A DNA stretch of 38,744 nt from Lachnospiraceae bacterium (GTDB taxonomy: Bacteria; Bacillota; Clostridia; Lachnospirales; Lachnospiraceae), in the NCBI GenBank assembly GCA_017427775.1, contig JAFRSD010000045.1:1-38744 (forward strand). The letters are read 5' to 3'. A program made the translations under genes and the position numbers. The notes beneath the pieces were generated by a model. That model ran no database searches and was not told the DNA's origin. It worked only from the letters and a program-made list of their open reading frames with translations. Positions 8,932-17,274 of this stretch are shown here, piece after piece. Position 1 is the stretch's first letter; the number at the start of each line of letters is the position of its first letter.

Positions 8932-10752
8932 TCAGGGGTATATGGTTTCTTCGGTCTTACGGATCGTCTTATCCTTCGGAATGATAAATTCGATCTCGGT
9001 ATGGTCTCCGATCTCGCTTTCGATGCGGACGACATCTTCCTTGTCGCAGAAATACTTGACTCGTTCAATGGTTCCCCAGAGGCCGAAACCGAACTGGTTC
9101 AGATCGTCCTCGTTCTTCGCTGTCCGCTTCTGCCTGAGGATCTTCTCGATCTCTTCCTGCGGCATGCCGACACCGCTGTCGCGTACGAGGATATGCAGGT
9201 TTTCGTCCTGCAGATACGCCTTGATCTTTACAAGACCGGGTTCGCCCTTCATGCGGATACCGTGATAGATACCGTTCTCAACCAACGGCTGCAGGATCAG
9301 TTTCGGGATTACGCATGCTTTCGCTTCTTCGCTGATATCGTATTCGTCATTGATAATGTCACCGTAACGAAGCTTCAGCAGTTTCAGATAATCCTGAATG
9401 ATATGCACTTCCCGCTCAAGCGGAATCTCGCGGTCACCCTTACTTAAGAAGTTCCGGAAGAAGCTTCCGAGCGTCTCAAGAGCCGAGTGTACATCGTCCG
9501 CACCCGCGTCGATTGCCATGGCGCTGATTGTTTCAAGAGAATTATACAGAAAATGCGGCTTGATCTGCTCATGCAGTGCCCACACCTCCGCCCGCTGGAT
9601 CGTCTTCTCCTTCTCAAGGAGGCTGCTGATCAGTTCACGAATGTGCTCGATCATATCGTTGTAGTTATCTGCGAGTTCACCGATCTCATTTTCCGGCAGC
9701 TTAACAGTAAGATTCTCAAGGCTGCCCGCGCCTTTCGTCCGGTCAATCTCCGCTGTCAGGTCGGCAAGCGGTCTTGTGATACGTCTCGTAATATAGGTTC
9801 CGGCAAGGAACATCGCAGTACCGAATGCCATCGCAAGCAGAACAAGGCACACGATGCTTTCCCAGGAAATCGCCTTCAGGCTTGACGTCGAGTAGCAGAG
9901 CACGATGATCGGCAGATCTTCCACCTTATGTCCTACAATCGTTCCTCTGCGAAGACCGTCCCAGACCGTCTTCGACTTCTCCTGCTCGGACCGGAAGCCC
10001 TTGTCGTAGTGCTCCATCAGGTCTTCATCGCCCGCCAGGAACTGCCCGCGGTCGGTCAGGATGCAGATATTCTCATTCTTCTGCGCATGAAGGATCATAT
10101 TGAGAAGGCTGTCGTCGATACTCATCAGAAGGACTCCGACCTTCTCCTGCGTGTTAAAGTCATTAATCACTCGGCAGATCGTCATAAGCGTCTTTCCGTC
10201 GAAGCTGAAAAGCGCGTCAAAACCGTTGATCCGGACTACGGAGCCGCCCTTCTTATCGTTGATCAGGTTCTCCCATTCCGGCTGCTTCATCCGGTCGAAA
10301 TCGACCCGGTATTCCGACTTTGACGTCTTCATGTAATCCATGTCATTACGGAAAATGTGTACCGAATCGATGTTGTTGCAGACCGCGAGAATTCTCAGAA
10401 CGCTGTACTTCGTGTCATTGATGAGGCCCTTGTCCACCTTTTCCGCACTGAGAAAGGTCTGCACATCTTCATTCATCAGGATCAGGTGCGAGATCTCGAC
10501 ATAGTTGTCCATTGCCGCGAGGACGCTGCTTTCCACACTGTTCAGATAAGTCTCGGCCTCTTTCAGTTCGTGATCCCGGCGCTCTTTCATGGTGATAATG
10601 AAAAATGCGCACAGAAAAGCAATCGTCAGGATCAAAAGACCGAGACGAAGCACACGGTACAGACCGACTGAAAGAGATTCCTTCTCTTTATCGATTCCGG
10701 TGATCGTTAACAGCGTTTCTTTCGCTTTCTGTTTTGCCCTGTTTTTCTTCAA
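8932..10752 (-). CDS. YesM-type sensor histidine kinase
   Basis: A 606-residue membrane sensor kinase. It has a TM helix at about 32-52, an extracellular sensing region to about residue 280, a second TM helix, a HAMP linker (ITRRITRPLADLTAEIDR), the His_kinase block with the phospho-accepting histidine in KPHFLYNSLETISAMA, and an HATPase domain (LVENGIYHGI, VRDSGVGMP, GFGLWG). Members usually sense extracellular sugars or sugar-loaded binding proteins and signal to an AraC-type response regulator. No response regulator is encoded in this window. The start codon is TTG, placed six bases after AAGGAG. The gene lies downstream of sugar ABC transporter genes but has its own promoter and is separated from them by a terminator. 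Confidence 0.93.
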   Translation of the reverse strand: MKKNRAKQKAKETLLTITGIDKEKESLSVGLYRVLRLGLLILTIAFLCAFFIITMKERRDHELKEAETYLNSVESSVLAAMDNYVEISHLILMNEDVQTFLSAEKVDKGLINDTKYSVLRILAVCNNIDSVHIFRNDMDYMKTSKSEYRVDFDRMKQPEWENLINDKKGGSVVRINGFDALFSFDGKTLMTICRVINDFNTQEKVGVLLMSIDDSLLNMILHAQKNENICILTDRGQFLAGDEDLMEHYDKGFRSEQEKSKTVWDGLRRGTIVGHKVEDLPIIVLCYSTSSLKAISWESIVCLVLLAMAFGTAMFLAGTYITRRITRPLADLTAEIDRTKGAGSLENLTVKLPENEIGELADNYNDMIEHIRELISSLLEKEKTIQRAEVWALHEQIKPHFLYNSLETISAMAIDAGADDVHSALETLGSFFRNFLSKGDREIPLEREVHIIQDYLKLLKLRYGDIINDEYDISEEAKACVIPKLILQPLVENGIYHGIRMKGEPGLVKIKAYLQDENLHILVRDSGVGMPQEEIEKILRQKRTAKNEDDLNQFGFGLWGTIERVKYFCDKEDVVRIESEIGDHTEIEFIIPKDKTIRKTEETIYP

Positions 10753-10791
10753 AAGACGCTCCTTTTCCGCAGACAGGCTTAGTATTCTATT

Positions 10792-10820
10792 ATTTTAGCA
10801 CGGATAACCGGGGTTGACAA
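10792..10820 (-). promoter_or_regulatory. Promoter of sensor kinase gene
   Basis: TTGTCA (10815-10820) and TAAAAT (10792-10797) on the minus strand are 17 bases apart, 40 bases upstream of the TTG start. It follows directly on the permease terminator. Confidence 0.75.
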
Positions 10821-10826
10821 CAAGAA

Positions 10827-10854
10827 AACGGAGCCGCCCGAAGGCTGCTCCGTT
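10827..10854 (-). terminator. Terminator of ABC importer operon
   Basis: On the minus strand AACGGAGC...GCTCCGTT forms a stem with an inner GCC-TTCG-GGC tetraloop, followed by TTCTTG. It lies 20 bases after the second permease stop. Confidence 0.8.
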
Positions 10855-10874
10855 CTGAAATCATATACTGTACA

Positions 10875-11753
10875 TTAACCCTTTACAGCGCCGGCGATGA
10901 AGCTGTCCTGAATCTTTCTGCTCAAAAGAATGTAGACAATCAGCATCGGGAATGTTGCAAGCGCAAGCGCCGCACCTACCGGGCCCCATTCAGTCGTATG
11001 GGTTCCGACCATCTGACGGATACCTGCAGGAAGCGTCATATAATCATCTTTGCTGTTAAAGGTCTGTGCGAAGATAAGCTCGTTCCAGCACTGCAGGAAT
11101 GTGTAGATGCTGGCGGTAGCCATTGCCGGCTTCATAAGCGGCAGGATGATACGGAAGAATACGCCAGCACGGCCGCATCCGTCAATATAAGCTGCCTCGT
11201 CGAGCGAGATCGGAATCTCGGTCATGAATCCGGTACATATCAGTATCGCCATGGCCAACGCAAATGCCGCGTAAGGGATGATCAAAGCCTGGAAGGAATC
11301 GAGCATCTCGAGACGGCTCAGGATGATGAATACCGGAATCAGGGAAGCCTGAACCGGAATCGTGATTCCGAGCATGAAAATCTTCTCAATCGTCTTGCTC
11401 ATCTTCCACTCAATACGCGTAATGGCGTAGGTCGCCATCAATGCCGCGATCAAAGTGATCACAATGGTAAGAACAGTAACAAATACGCTGTTTAAGAAGT
11501 AACGAACGATCGGACCGGACTTAAGAGCGACCTTGTAGTTGTCCCAATGAGCGGGCTTCGGAAGACCGAACTGGTTCGTAACCTGAATCTGATCGTTATC
11601 CTTCAGGGCAAATGTGAACAGGAAGTACAAAGGGTACAAGTTAATGACTGCCCAGATGATCATGAAGATCCAGATAAAAACTTTTGCAACTTTACTGGAC
11701 TTTCCAACCTCATATTGAGAAAGGTCATTTCCGGAATATGCTTTCTTTCCCAT
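10875..11753 (-). CDS. Carbohydrate ABC transporter permease (MalG-type)
   Basis: A 292-residue inner-membrane permease with six predicted helices and the EAA loop (EAAYIDGCGRAGVFFRIILP) that docks the ATPase. The ending LLSRKIQDSFIAGAVKG is typical of MalG-like partners of the CUT1 family. With the neighbouring permease it would form the channel of an oligosaccharide importer. Only one base separates it from the preceding permease stop. No ATPase gene is present in the cluster, so a shared MsmK/UgpC-type ATPase elsewhere is expected, as is common in Firmicutes CUT1 systems. The sugar is unknown. Confidence 0.93.
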   Translation of the reverse strand: MGKKAYSGNDLSQYEVGKSSKVAKVFIWIFMIIWAVINLYPLYFLFTFALKDNDQIQVTNQFGLPKPAHWDNYKVALKSGPIVRYFLNSVFVTVLTIVITLIAALMATYAITRIEWKMSKTIEKIFMLGITIPVQASLIPVFIILSRLEMLDSFQALIIPYAAFALAMAILICTGFMTEIPISLDEAAYIDGCGRAGVFFRIILPLMKPAMATASIYTFLQCWNELIFAQTFNSKDDYMTLPAGIRQMVGTHTTEWGPVGAALALATFPMLIVYILLSRKIQDSFIAGAVKG

Positions 11754-11754
11754 A

Positions 11755-12678
11755 TCACACCTTCTCTCTGTCCTTGAAGATTTCTCCGATCACAACCGCG
11801 AAGAAGAAACAAAGGACAATCAGACATACTGCAATGGCACTGCCCATTCCGTAACGGCCCCAGGCACCCATCTGGTCTTTTAAGAGGGTACTCGGGAAAG
11901 CGGCGATACGCGTCTTATCCGTAGCAAGAACGGATACGATATCGTAACTCTTCAAAGAACCGGTTACAGCGAAGATAACGCTTACCTTAATGATCTGCTT
12001 CATGGAAGGAATTACGATATAACGGTCAACCTGCCAGTCCGTAGCGCCGTCAATCTTAGCGGCTTCGCGAAGTTCCGGAGGAACACTCTTTACGCCCGCA
12101 TACATGAGGAGCATGTGATAACCTACATACTGCCACAGCATCGGTACGATTACGCACTGCAGAAGCGTGCTGTTGCTGCCGTCCATTCTCTTTTCGGCAA
12201 GCCATGTAATATCCTGCGCTCCTTTTTTCAGAACGCCGAATTTTCTCAAGAGAGAATTCAAAAGACCGCCGTCCGGGTAATAGATCTTTCTCCAAAGTTC
12301 ACCGATAACTACGGTGGAGATCAGTACCGGAAGGAAGTTGATGGAGAGGAAGAATCTCTCGCTCTTGATTCCCTTACCGAGAAGCAGCGCCAGTCCGAGA
12401 GAGAGCGGCAGCTGGATAAATACGGAACACAACGCAAGAATCAGCGCGTTACGTGCCGACCACAGGAAGGGAACCTCATTGTTTTTATAGGTGAACGTTT
12501 TAAACAAAGTTTTGTAATTGTCTAATCCGATAAATTTCGAATCTCCGAAGCCTTTCCATTCGAAAAAGCTGTAGTAACCCGACGCAAGAAGCGGAGCTAC
12601 CAGAATCCCGACGAACAGGATCAACGCCGGAAGTAAGAAAAGGAATATTGTGATTCCGTCAAATTTTCTTTTCGCCAT
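11755..12678 (-). CDS. Carbohydrate ABC transporter permease (MalF-type)
   Basis: A permease of about 307 residues: LFLLPALILFVGILVAPLL as first helix, a large extracellular segment, then the EAA loop (LREAAKIDGATDWQVDRYIV). This is the LplB/UgpA-type partner of the MalG-like permease just downstream. Two starts are possible: ATG at 12678 (MAKRKFDG) or GTG at 12687. The AGGAAGG site sits about 11 bases from the ATG, while an AGGA within it suits the GTG, so the choice is not settled; I used the ATG. A hairpin between this gene and the binding-protein gene probably lowers its expression relative to the binding protein. Confidence 0.92.
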   Translation of the reverse strand: MAKRKFDGITIFLFLLPALILFVGILVAPLLASGYYSFFEWKGFGDSKFIGLDNYKTLFKTFTYKNNEVPFLWSARNALILALCSVFIQLPLSLGLALLLGKGIKSERFFLSINFLPVLISTVVIGELWRKIYYPDGGLLNSLLRKFGVLKKGAQDITWLAEKRMDGSNSTLLQCVIVPMLWQYVGYHMLLMYAGVKSVPPELREAAKIDGATDWQVDRYIVIPSMKQIIKVSVIFAVTGSLKSYDIVSVLATDKTRIAAFPSTLLKDQMGAWGRYGMGSAIAVCLIVLCFFFAVVIGEIFKDREKV

Positions 12679-12701
12679 GATACGCACTGCCTTCCTAAAA
12701 A

Positions 12702-12735
12702 ATGTGGCCTCTCCGGATCATTGGAAAGGCCACAT
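12702..12735 (-). terminator. Intercistronic hairpin, partial terminator or mRNA stabiliser
   Basis: On the minus strand ATGTGGCCTTTCC pairs with CCGGAGAGGCCACAT with small mismatches, followed by TTTTTT. It lies between the binding-protein stop and the first permease, the usual place for a structure that keeps binding-protein mRNA in excess. Confidence 0.65.
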
Positions 12736-12765
12736 AAGTTTACTAGCTAATTACCGTGCCCAAAA

Positions 12766-14010
12766 TTATCTGATGGCAGCCTTGAGGCCGTCGGTGAACT
12801 GCTTGCCGTTTACTTCACTGGTGTAAACCTTAGCAACGAATTCAAGATACTTCTGTGCTTCCTCGGACGGCATAGCGGTGTCGCCGAAGAGAACCATGTA
12901 ATCAGATGCTGCAACGATCTTTGCTACGGACTGAGTCAGAGCGTTAACCTTGGACTCATCGTAGTCAACCTTCCATGCCGGAAGACCACAACCATCAAGA
13001 TATCCATACATGCAGATGAGCTTACCAAGTTCGAAGGTGTACTCAGCAGCCTTCGCAGCGTTCTTGGAGGACTTAGCAACAGCGAGCGTATCGGACGGTC
13101 CGCCGATGAGCTGGCCAAGCTGAGACTTGCTGGAATCGATTACAGGGAATTCAGCAACCTTAACGTTGAAGCCTTCCTTCTTAGCGAAATCAGCACAGTT
13201 CCAAGTACCGTTCATGTAGAAAGCATACTTACCGTTCATGAAGTTAGCCTTAATCTCATCGTTAGAGAGGGCAACACCATTGGGGTCAAAGTACTTCTTG
13301 GTGATCATCTCCTGGAAGATATTAACGGCCTTAGTTACGTCTGCGTTATCCCAAGTAGCACCATTTACGAAGATGTCGTCAAGCGTCTTAGCGCCGCAGC
13401 TCTTCTCGATGATGGACTCAAGGTACTCAGTTACGCACCAAGTCTCTTTACCAGCACAACCAAAAGGAATCTTGCCGGCAGCAACGAGAGCATCACAGCA
13501 CTTAATGAGATCTTCATAGGTGCCGGGAACATCGGTGTAACCAACTTCCTTAAGGATGTCCATGTTAGCGAAGAGACCAACGATGTTCATGGTCAACGGA
13601 ACACCGTACTTCTTGCCGTTGTAAGTCGTGTTCTTGCACATCTTCTCATCAAGAGAACTTGCAAACTTCTTGTAAGCTTCGTCAAGGCAGTAAACCTTAT
13701 CAGCCTTTACGAAATCGCCAAGGAATGCGCAGGACCATGTGAAGAAGATATCAGGCATGCTGTTACCAGCTACAGCCGTCTTAATCTTGGTCTTGTAAGC
13801 TTCATTCTCAGTTGCGGACCAATCCAACTTAATGTCGGGGTACTTCTTCTCCATATCCTTGATAGCTGCTTCATAGGAAGCACGGTTGGAGTCACTCTTC
13901 GTAGCGATACACCACATGGTAAGAGTGATCTTGTCTTTGGAGCCGGTACCGCAAGCACAAAGAGAAATTGCGGTTACAACAACCAGCAGTACTGCAAGAA
14001 TTTTTTTCAT
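12766..14010 (-). CDS. Extracellular sugar-binding lipoprotein of an ABC importer
   Basis: A 414-residue family 1 solute-binding protein. The N-terminus is a lipoprotein signal (MKKILAVLLVVVTAISLCAC) with a lipobox ending at Cys20. The mature part shows TLTMWCIATKSDSNRASYE, AVAGNSMPDIFFTW and the NGTWNCADFAKKEGF block typical of CUT1 oligosaccharide-binding proteins. It would capture a sugar at the outer membrane face and pass it to the two permeases downstream. AAAGGAGG stands before its ATG, the strongest ribosome site in the operon. A palindromic GAAACGCTTTC element lies in its 5' region. The ligand cannot be assigned; neighbours (FGGY kinase upstream, glycogen phosphorylase downstream) do not agree on one sugar. 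Confidence 0.94.
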   Translation of the reverse strand: MKKILAVLLVVVTAISLCACGTGSKDKITLTMWCIATKSDSNRASYEAAIKDMEKKYPDIKLDWSATENEAYKTKIKTAVAGNSMPDIFFTWSCAFLGDFVKADKVYCLDEAYKKFASSLDEKMCKNTTYNGKKYGVPLTMNIVGLFANMDILKEVGYTDVPGTYEDLIKCCDALVAAGKIPFGCAGKETWCVTEYLESIIEKSCGAKTLDDIFVNGATWDNADVTKAVNIFQEMITKKYFDPNGVALSNDEIKANFMNGKYAFYMNGTWNCADFAKKEGFNVKVAEFPVIDSSKSQLGQLIGGPSDTLAVAKSSKNAAKAAEYTFELGKLICMYGYLDGCGLPAWKVDYDESKVNALTQSVAKIVAASDYMVLFGDTAMPSEEAQKYLEFVAKVYTSEVNGKQFTDGLKAAIR

Positions 14011-14064
14011 GATTTCCTCCTTTAAAGAAATGAAAAAATAGTTTTTCAGCTTTCGCTGATCTAT

Positions 14065-14078
14065 CGAAAGCGTTTCCG
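14065..14078. promoter_or_regulatory. LacI/CcpA-like operator candidate
   Basis: The minus strand reads CGGAAACGCTTTCG, centred on a CG with GAAA and CTTTC flanks, close to the catabolite-responsive-element/LacI-family operator pattern. It lies 55 to 68 bases upstream of the binding-protein start. The same bases also contribute to a stem (GCTTTCG/CGAAAGC, 14049-14072), so it could instead be part of a weak 3' hairpin of the lipoprotein gene. Confidence 0.4.
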
Positions 14079-14091
14079 CTTGCGACCAATG

Positions 14092-14652
14092 TTACTTCTC
14101 CGCCTTGACCAACGGCCAGGGGTACTCGATGATCAGATCCCCGTTCTCCAGGGAGTAGTAGAGAACCGCGTCATCCACCGGATCATTATACACGAGCCGG
14201 ATGGTTCCCTTTTCTTCATCTGCGTAATAGTATCCGGGAAGTACGCCGTCCTCTAAGAACGTTCCTTTCTCAGTGAACTCGAACGAATAGTTATCGTCGC
14301 TTTCCCAAACACCCTGCAGTTTCGTGTTGTCCTCGCCGAACTGCTTATTATAATGATAAACGGTCTTCTCAAGCAGATAGCGGGTTTCTTCCTTGTCCAC
14401 AAAGACCATCTCGAGAACTGCGTCGTTCTCATCGAAGAGCCTAATTACATTATCGCCGATCTCGTACCGTTTATAATCTTTCTTTTTAAACCTTGCCGTG
14501 CCGTCCTCATAGAAGGAAAGTACCGGAACCTTCGTATCGTGAGGATATGCCCACTCTTCCTTTGCCTTCTTCTTAGACTTTCCGCACCCGGCAAATGCCA
14601 TGGCGCATGCCGCCAGAATGAGGAAAAGGGCAAGCATTTTCTTTACTTTCAT
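14092..14652 (-). CDS. Small lipoprotein, unknown function
   Basis: A 186-residue protein with a lipoprotein signal (LALFLILAACAMAFAGC, lipidated Cys23) and a soluble domain rich in beta strands. KLQGVWESDDNYSFEFTEKG and the DGTARFKKKDYKRYEIGDN region resemble small lipocalin-like or DUF5640-like folds of clostridial lipoproteins, but this assignment is tentative. The gene is 81 bases upstream of the sugar-binding protein gene on the same strand, behind a good promoter, so it may be the first gene of the importer operon. It might assist the importer or sense the envelope; nothing in the sequence decides that. Confidence 0.8.
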   Translation of the reverse strand: MKVKKMLALFLILAACAMAFAGCGKSKKKAKEEWAYPHDTKVPVLSFYEDGTARFKKKDYKRYEIGDNVIRLFDENDAVLEMVFVDKEETRYLLEKTVYHYNKQFGEDNTKLQGVWESDDNYSFEFTEKGTFLEDGVLPGYYYADEEKGTIRLVYNDPVDDAVLYYSLENGDLIIEYPWPLVKAEK

Positions 14653-14755
14653 AGATATAACTGCCTCTCCGCTTCATGCAAAACCGCCAAAATGCGGTTC
14701 AAATAAGGATAAAACGAACCCTTTCTGCTTTCTTCCCCACAATGTCTTTAAGTTG

Positions 14756-14783
14756 ATTATAGTATTATTTTGTACTAAGTAAA
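14756..14783 (-). promoter_or_regulatory. Promoter upstream of the small lipoprotein gene
   Basis: TTTACT (14778-14783) and a perfect TATAAT (14756-14761) on the minus strand, 16 bases apart, about 105 bases upstream of the lipoprotein start. The 5' leader contains a small AACCGC/GCGGTT hairpin at about 14682-14699. Apart from this promoter and the terminator at 14885-14908, I see nothing in the 374-base gap 14653-15026. Confidence 0.7.
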
Positions 14784-14884
14784 TGTAAATCCTTTACTTT
14801 TTCAAGCATGATTTTGACATTTTGTACATATATTTTTCGTCAAAAGTTCGTTTTTAGTGAAAATACACAAATTGCAAAAAGAAA

Positions 14885-14908
14885 ACGGAAACCGACTCCG
14901 GTTTCCGT
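14885..14908 (-). terminator. Terminator of the 63-residue gene
   Basis: A perfect 9-bp stem (ACGGAAACC with GGTTTCCGT, 6-base loop) is followed on the minus strand by TTTCTTTTTG. It lies about 120 bases after the stop of the small gene at 15027. Confidence 0.75.
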
Positions 14909-15026
14909 TGTGCAAATATACCTTATTCGTGTTTTCAGCAATTTCGAAAAGGTTATTTCCGCCGTTCACAATCGTCCTTTTCAGCTTACGGCATCCCCGC
15001 CGCAATCCGATCAGCAGCCGTTTGTT

Positions 15027-15218
15027 TTACACGATGTACTTAATGTCCAGCGTTCCGAGAAGATACTCTTCCATCTTCTCTTCGTCCAGACATGCATCCA
15101 CGCGGTCAAATTCTTCCATTGCCTGTTCCGCGGCCCTCGCCTCCGCTTCATCATACAACGGAGCAGCCGCCTTCTTACGCTCGCAGTATTCCTCGAGCAG
15201 GATCACTTTCGTATCCAT
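15027..15218 (-). CDS. Small acidic protein, 63 residues, unknown
   Basis: The protein reads MDTKVILLEEYCERKKAAAP onward, with Glu/Ala-rich helical character (AEARAAEQAMEEFDRVDACL) and no membrane segment. It has a GGGGTGA ribosome site seven bases before the ATG and a clean terminator downstream, which supports a real gene. I do not recognise the family. It sits between the FGGY kinase and the small lipoprotein but is bracketed by terminators, so it is probably its own unit. Confidence 0.6.
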   Translation of the reverse strand: MDTKVILLEEYCERKKAAAPLYDEAEARAAEQAMEEFDRVDACLDEEKMEEYLLGTLDIKYIV

Positions 15219-15272
15219 TTGCGATTCACCCCATTTCGCAAGATTAACCTATTATCATTATGGCAGACGAAA

Positions 15273-15313
15273 AAGGACATTTCAACCCGATTGATTCGGG
15301 CCGAAATGTCCTT
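15273..15313. terminator. Strong hairpin terminator downstream of FGGY kinase
   Basis: AAGGACATTTC (15273-15283) pairs with GAAATGTCCTT (15303-15313), with an inner CCGA/TCGG stem. On the minus strand it is followed by TTTTTCGTC. It ends the kinase message about 165 bases after its stop. Apart from a weak TTACAT/ATGTAA inverted repeat near 15366-15392 I see nothing else in this gap. Confidence 0.7.
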
Positions 15314-15477
15314 CTGTCACTTTTTCATCTTTTGCGACTTGAAATCCGTCAAAGGTAAAGCGGGATTACATTTGCCGTAAGGGGATGTAACATGCGCTTA
15401 CAAGCGAGGCTCCGTTATGCGGGCCGGAACAGCCGAAGAAGAGCCCGTCGTTACCGCTTCTTTCCGGTTATCGCTTA

Positions 15478-17049
15478 TTACAGGCCGAGACCTGCGCGGA
15501 AGCTGTCCATGAACGCTTCGAAGCCGGCAACGTCCTTTGCGTCCGGATCGATCGCAACCGCTTTACGGTCGGCAAATACGACTGCATCCAGATATTCCTG
15601 AAGCGTTCCCGCATTGCCCGCTTTCTTCGCGAGCATGTATGCAGCCAGAAGGCCGATGCCCCATGCGCCGCCTTCGCCGGCGGTTTCCATAACGGATACG
15701 GGTGCGCCGACTGCCGCAGCGGCAAATTTCTGTCCGACAACCGGAGTCTTGAAGTATCCGCCGTGTCCGAGCATCTTGTCAACCTTTACGCCTTCCTTCT
15801 TAAGAAGCAGGTCAAGGCCGACCTTCAGCGCACCGAGTGCGGAATACATATGCATGCGCATGAAGTTAGCAAGCGTGAAGCGGCTTTCGGCCGTACGAAG
15901 AACCGCAAGTTTGCTGTCCGCAACGCCTACAACCGGCTCGCCGGAAAGGAAGTTATAAGAAATCAGCCCGCCGCAGTCAGCTTCTCCTGAAAGCGCCACG
16001 GAATAAAGCTTCGTAAACAGGTCGCCGGCCGGGATGTCATACCCCATCAGCTTGCCGAATTCGCCGAACAGGTTCACCCAGGCGTTGATATCGGAAGTAC
16101 AGTTGTTGCAGTGAACCATCGCAACCGCGGCGCCGTCGGGCGTCGTTACGAGATCGATCTCGGGATAAACCTTGCTGAGGGGCTTTTCAAGAACAACCAT
16201 GGCAAATACGCTCGTTCCGGCGGAAATGTTACCGGTGCGAAGTCCGACGCTGTTGGTCGCAACCATACCGGTTCCGGCGTCGCCTTCGGGAGGACATACC
16301 GGGATACCTGCCTGAAGCATGCCGGATTCATCGAGGAAAGCTGCGCCTTCCGCACTCAGAACGCCTGCGCTCTCGCCGGCGGAAAGAACCTTCGGAAGAA
16401 TGTCGCGAAGTTTCCAAGGAACATTCTTCGCTTCCGGAAGCGTATCGAAAATGTCGAGCATCTTCGCGTCATAATCGCCGGTTGCCGAATCGATCGGGAA
16501 CATTCCCGAAGCGTCTCCGACGCCGAGTACCTTCTCGCCGGTCAGCTGCTCATGCACCCAGCCCGCAAGTGTCGTAAAATGCGCGATGGAATTCACATGG
16601 CTCTCGCCGTTGCGCATTGCCTGATACAGATGCGCGATGCTCCATCTCTGCGGAATATTGAAGTCGAAAGCCTTCGTCAGGACGCCGGCCGCATCTTCCG
16701 TAATCGTATTTCTCCAGGTACGGAACGGCACCAGAAGCTTTCCCGCCGCGTCAAATGCAAGATAACCGTGCATCATGGCCGAAATACCGATTCCGGCAAA
16801 GGACGTAACGTCTATGCCATACTCTTTCTTAATATTGTTGCGCAGGTCGGAATAGCAGCTCCGGAGTCCGTTCCGGATATCCTCCTCGCTGTATGTCCAG
16901 ACGCCGTTCTCATAACGGTTCTCCCAACCGTGGCCGCCCTGTGCAAGAACGTCTCCCTTCTCGTCGATTACAACTGCCTTGATTCTCGTCGAGCCGAACT
17001 CGATTCCGAGGATTGCTTTGCCCTCTGCAAGAATTGTTCTGTTATCCAT
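15478..17049 (-). CDS. FGGY-family carbohydrate kinase
   Basis: A 523-residue sugar kinase. It begins with the phosphate-binding block [18 protein letters not shown], continues with the central catalytic-Asp region ([12 protein letters not shown]), and has the second-domain ATP-binding stretches ([14 protein letters not shown] and [20 protein letters not shown]). FGGY kinases phosphorylate pentoses, pentuloses, glycerol and related sugars in the cytoplasm; the length is closest to the xylulokinase/ribulokinase side but I cannot name the substrate. I chose ATG at 17049 ([11 protein letters not shown]), preceded by AAGGAAGG. An in-frame ATG at 17088 would add 13 poorly placed residues. It is a single-gene unit, with no isomerase or epimerase next to it. 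Confidence 0.9.
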   Translation of the reverse strand: MDNRTILAEGKAILGIEFGSTRIKAVVIDEKGDVLAQGGHGWENRYENGVWTYSEEDIRNGLRSCYSDLRNNIKKEYGIDVTSFAGIGISAMMHGYLAFDAAGKLLVPFRTWRNTITEDAAGVLTKAFDFNIPQRWSIAHLYQAMRNGESHVNSIAHFTTLAGWVHEQLTGEKVLGVGDASGMFPIDSATGDYDAKMLDIFDTLPEAKNVPWKLRDILPKVLSAGESAGVLSAEGAAFLDESGMLQAGIPVCPPEGDAGTGMVATNSVGLRTGNISAGTSVFAMVVLEKPLSKVYPEIDLVTTPDGAAVAMVHCNNCTSDINAWVNLFGEFGKLMGYDIPAGDLFTKLYSVALSGEADCGGLISYNFLSGEPVVGVADSKLAVLRTAESRFTLANFMRMHMYSALGALKVGLDLLLKKEGVKVDKMLGHGGYFKTPVVGQKFAAAAVGAPVSVMETAGEGGAWGIGLLAAYMLAKKAGNAGTLQEYLDAVVFADRKAVAIDPDAKDVAGFEAFMDSFRAGLGL

Positions 17050-17125
17050 CCCCTTGTACCTTCCTTTTTTATTTATTTCCGTGCACACGCCGGCACATCA
17101 GCGGCTTATCTTTCACGCACTACTC

Positions 17126-17154
17126 ATTATATAACAAGTCGCGGATGATTGCCA
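17126..17154 (-). promoter_or_regulatory. Promoter of FGGY kinase gene
   Basis: A perfect TATAAT (17126-17131) with a moderate TGGCAA (17149-17154) at 17-base spacing on the minus strand, 77 bases upstream of the chosen start. Confidence 0.6.
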
Positions 17155-17274
17155 CAGTTTTATCGTCGGGAAACCCGTTCCGATGTTCCACCGTCTGTCC
17201 GTTTAGATTTCGTTTCCGACGGGCGCCTCATATTCGTCACGCGCCTTCAGCGTTCATCGGCACCGCCGCAGGTC

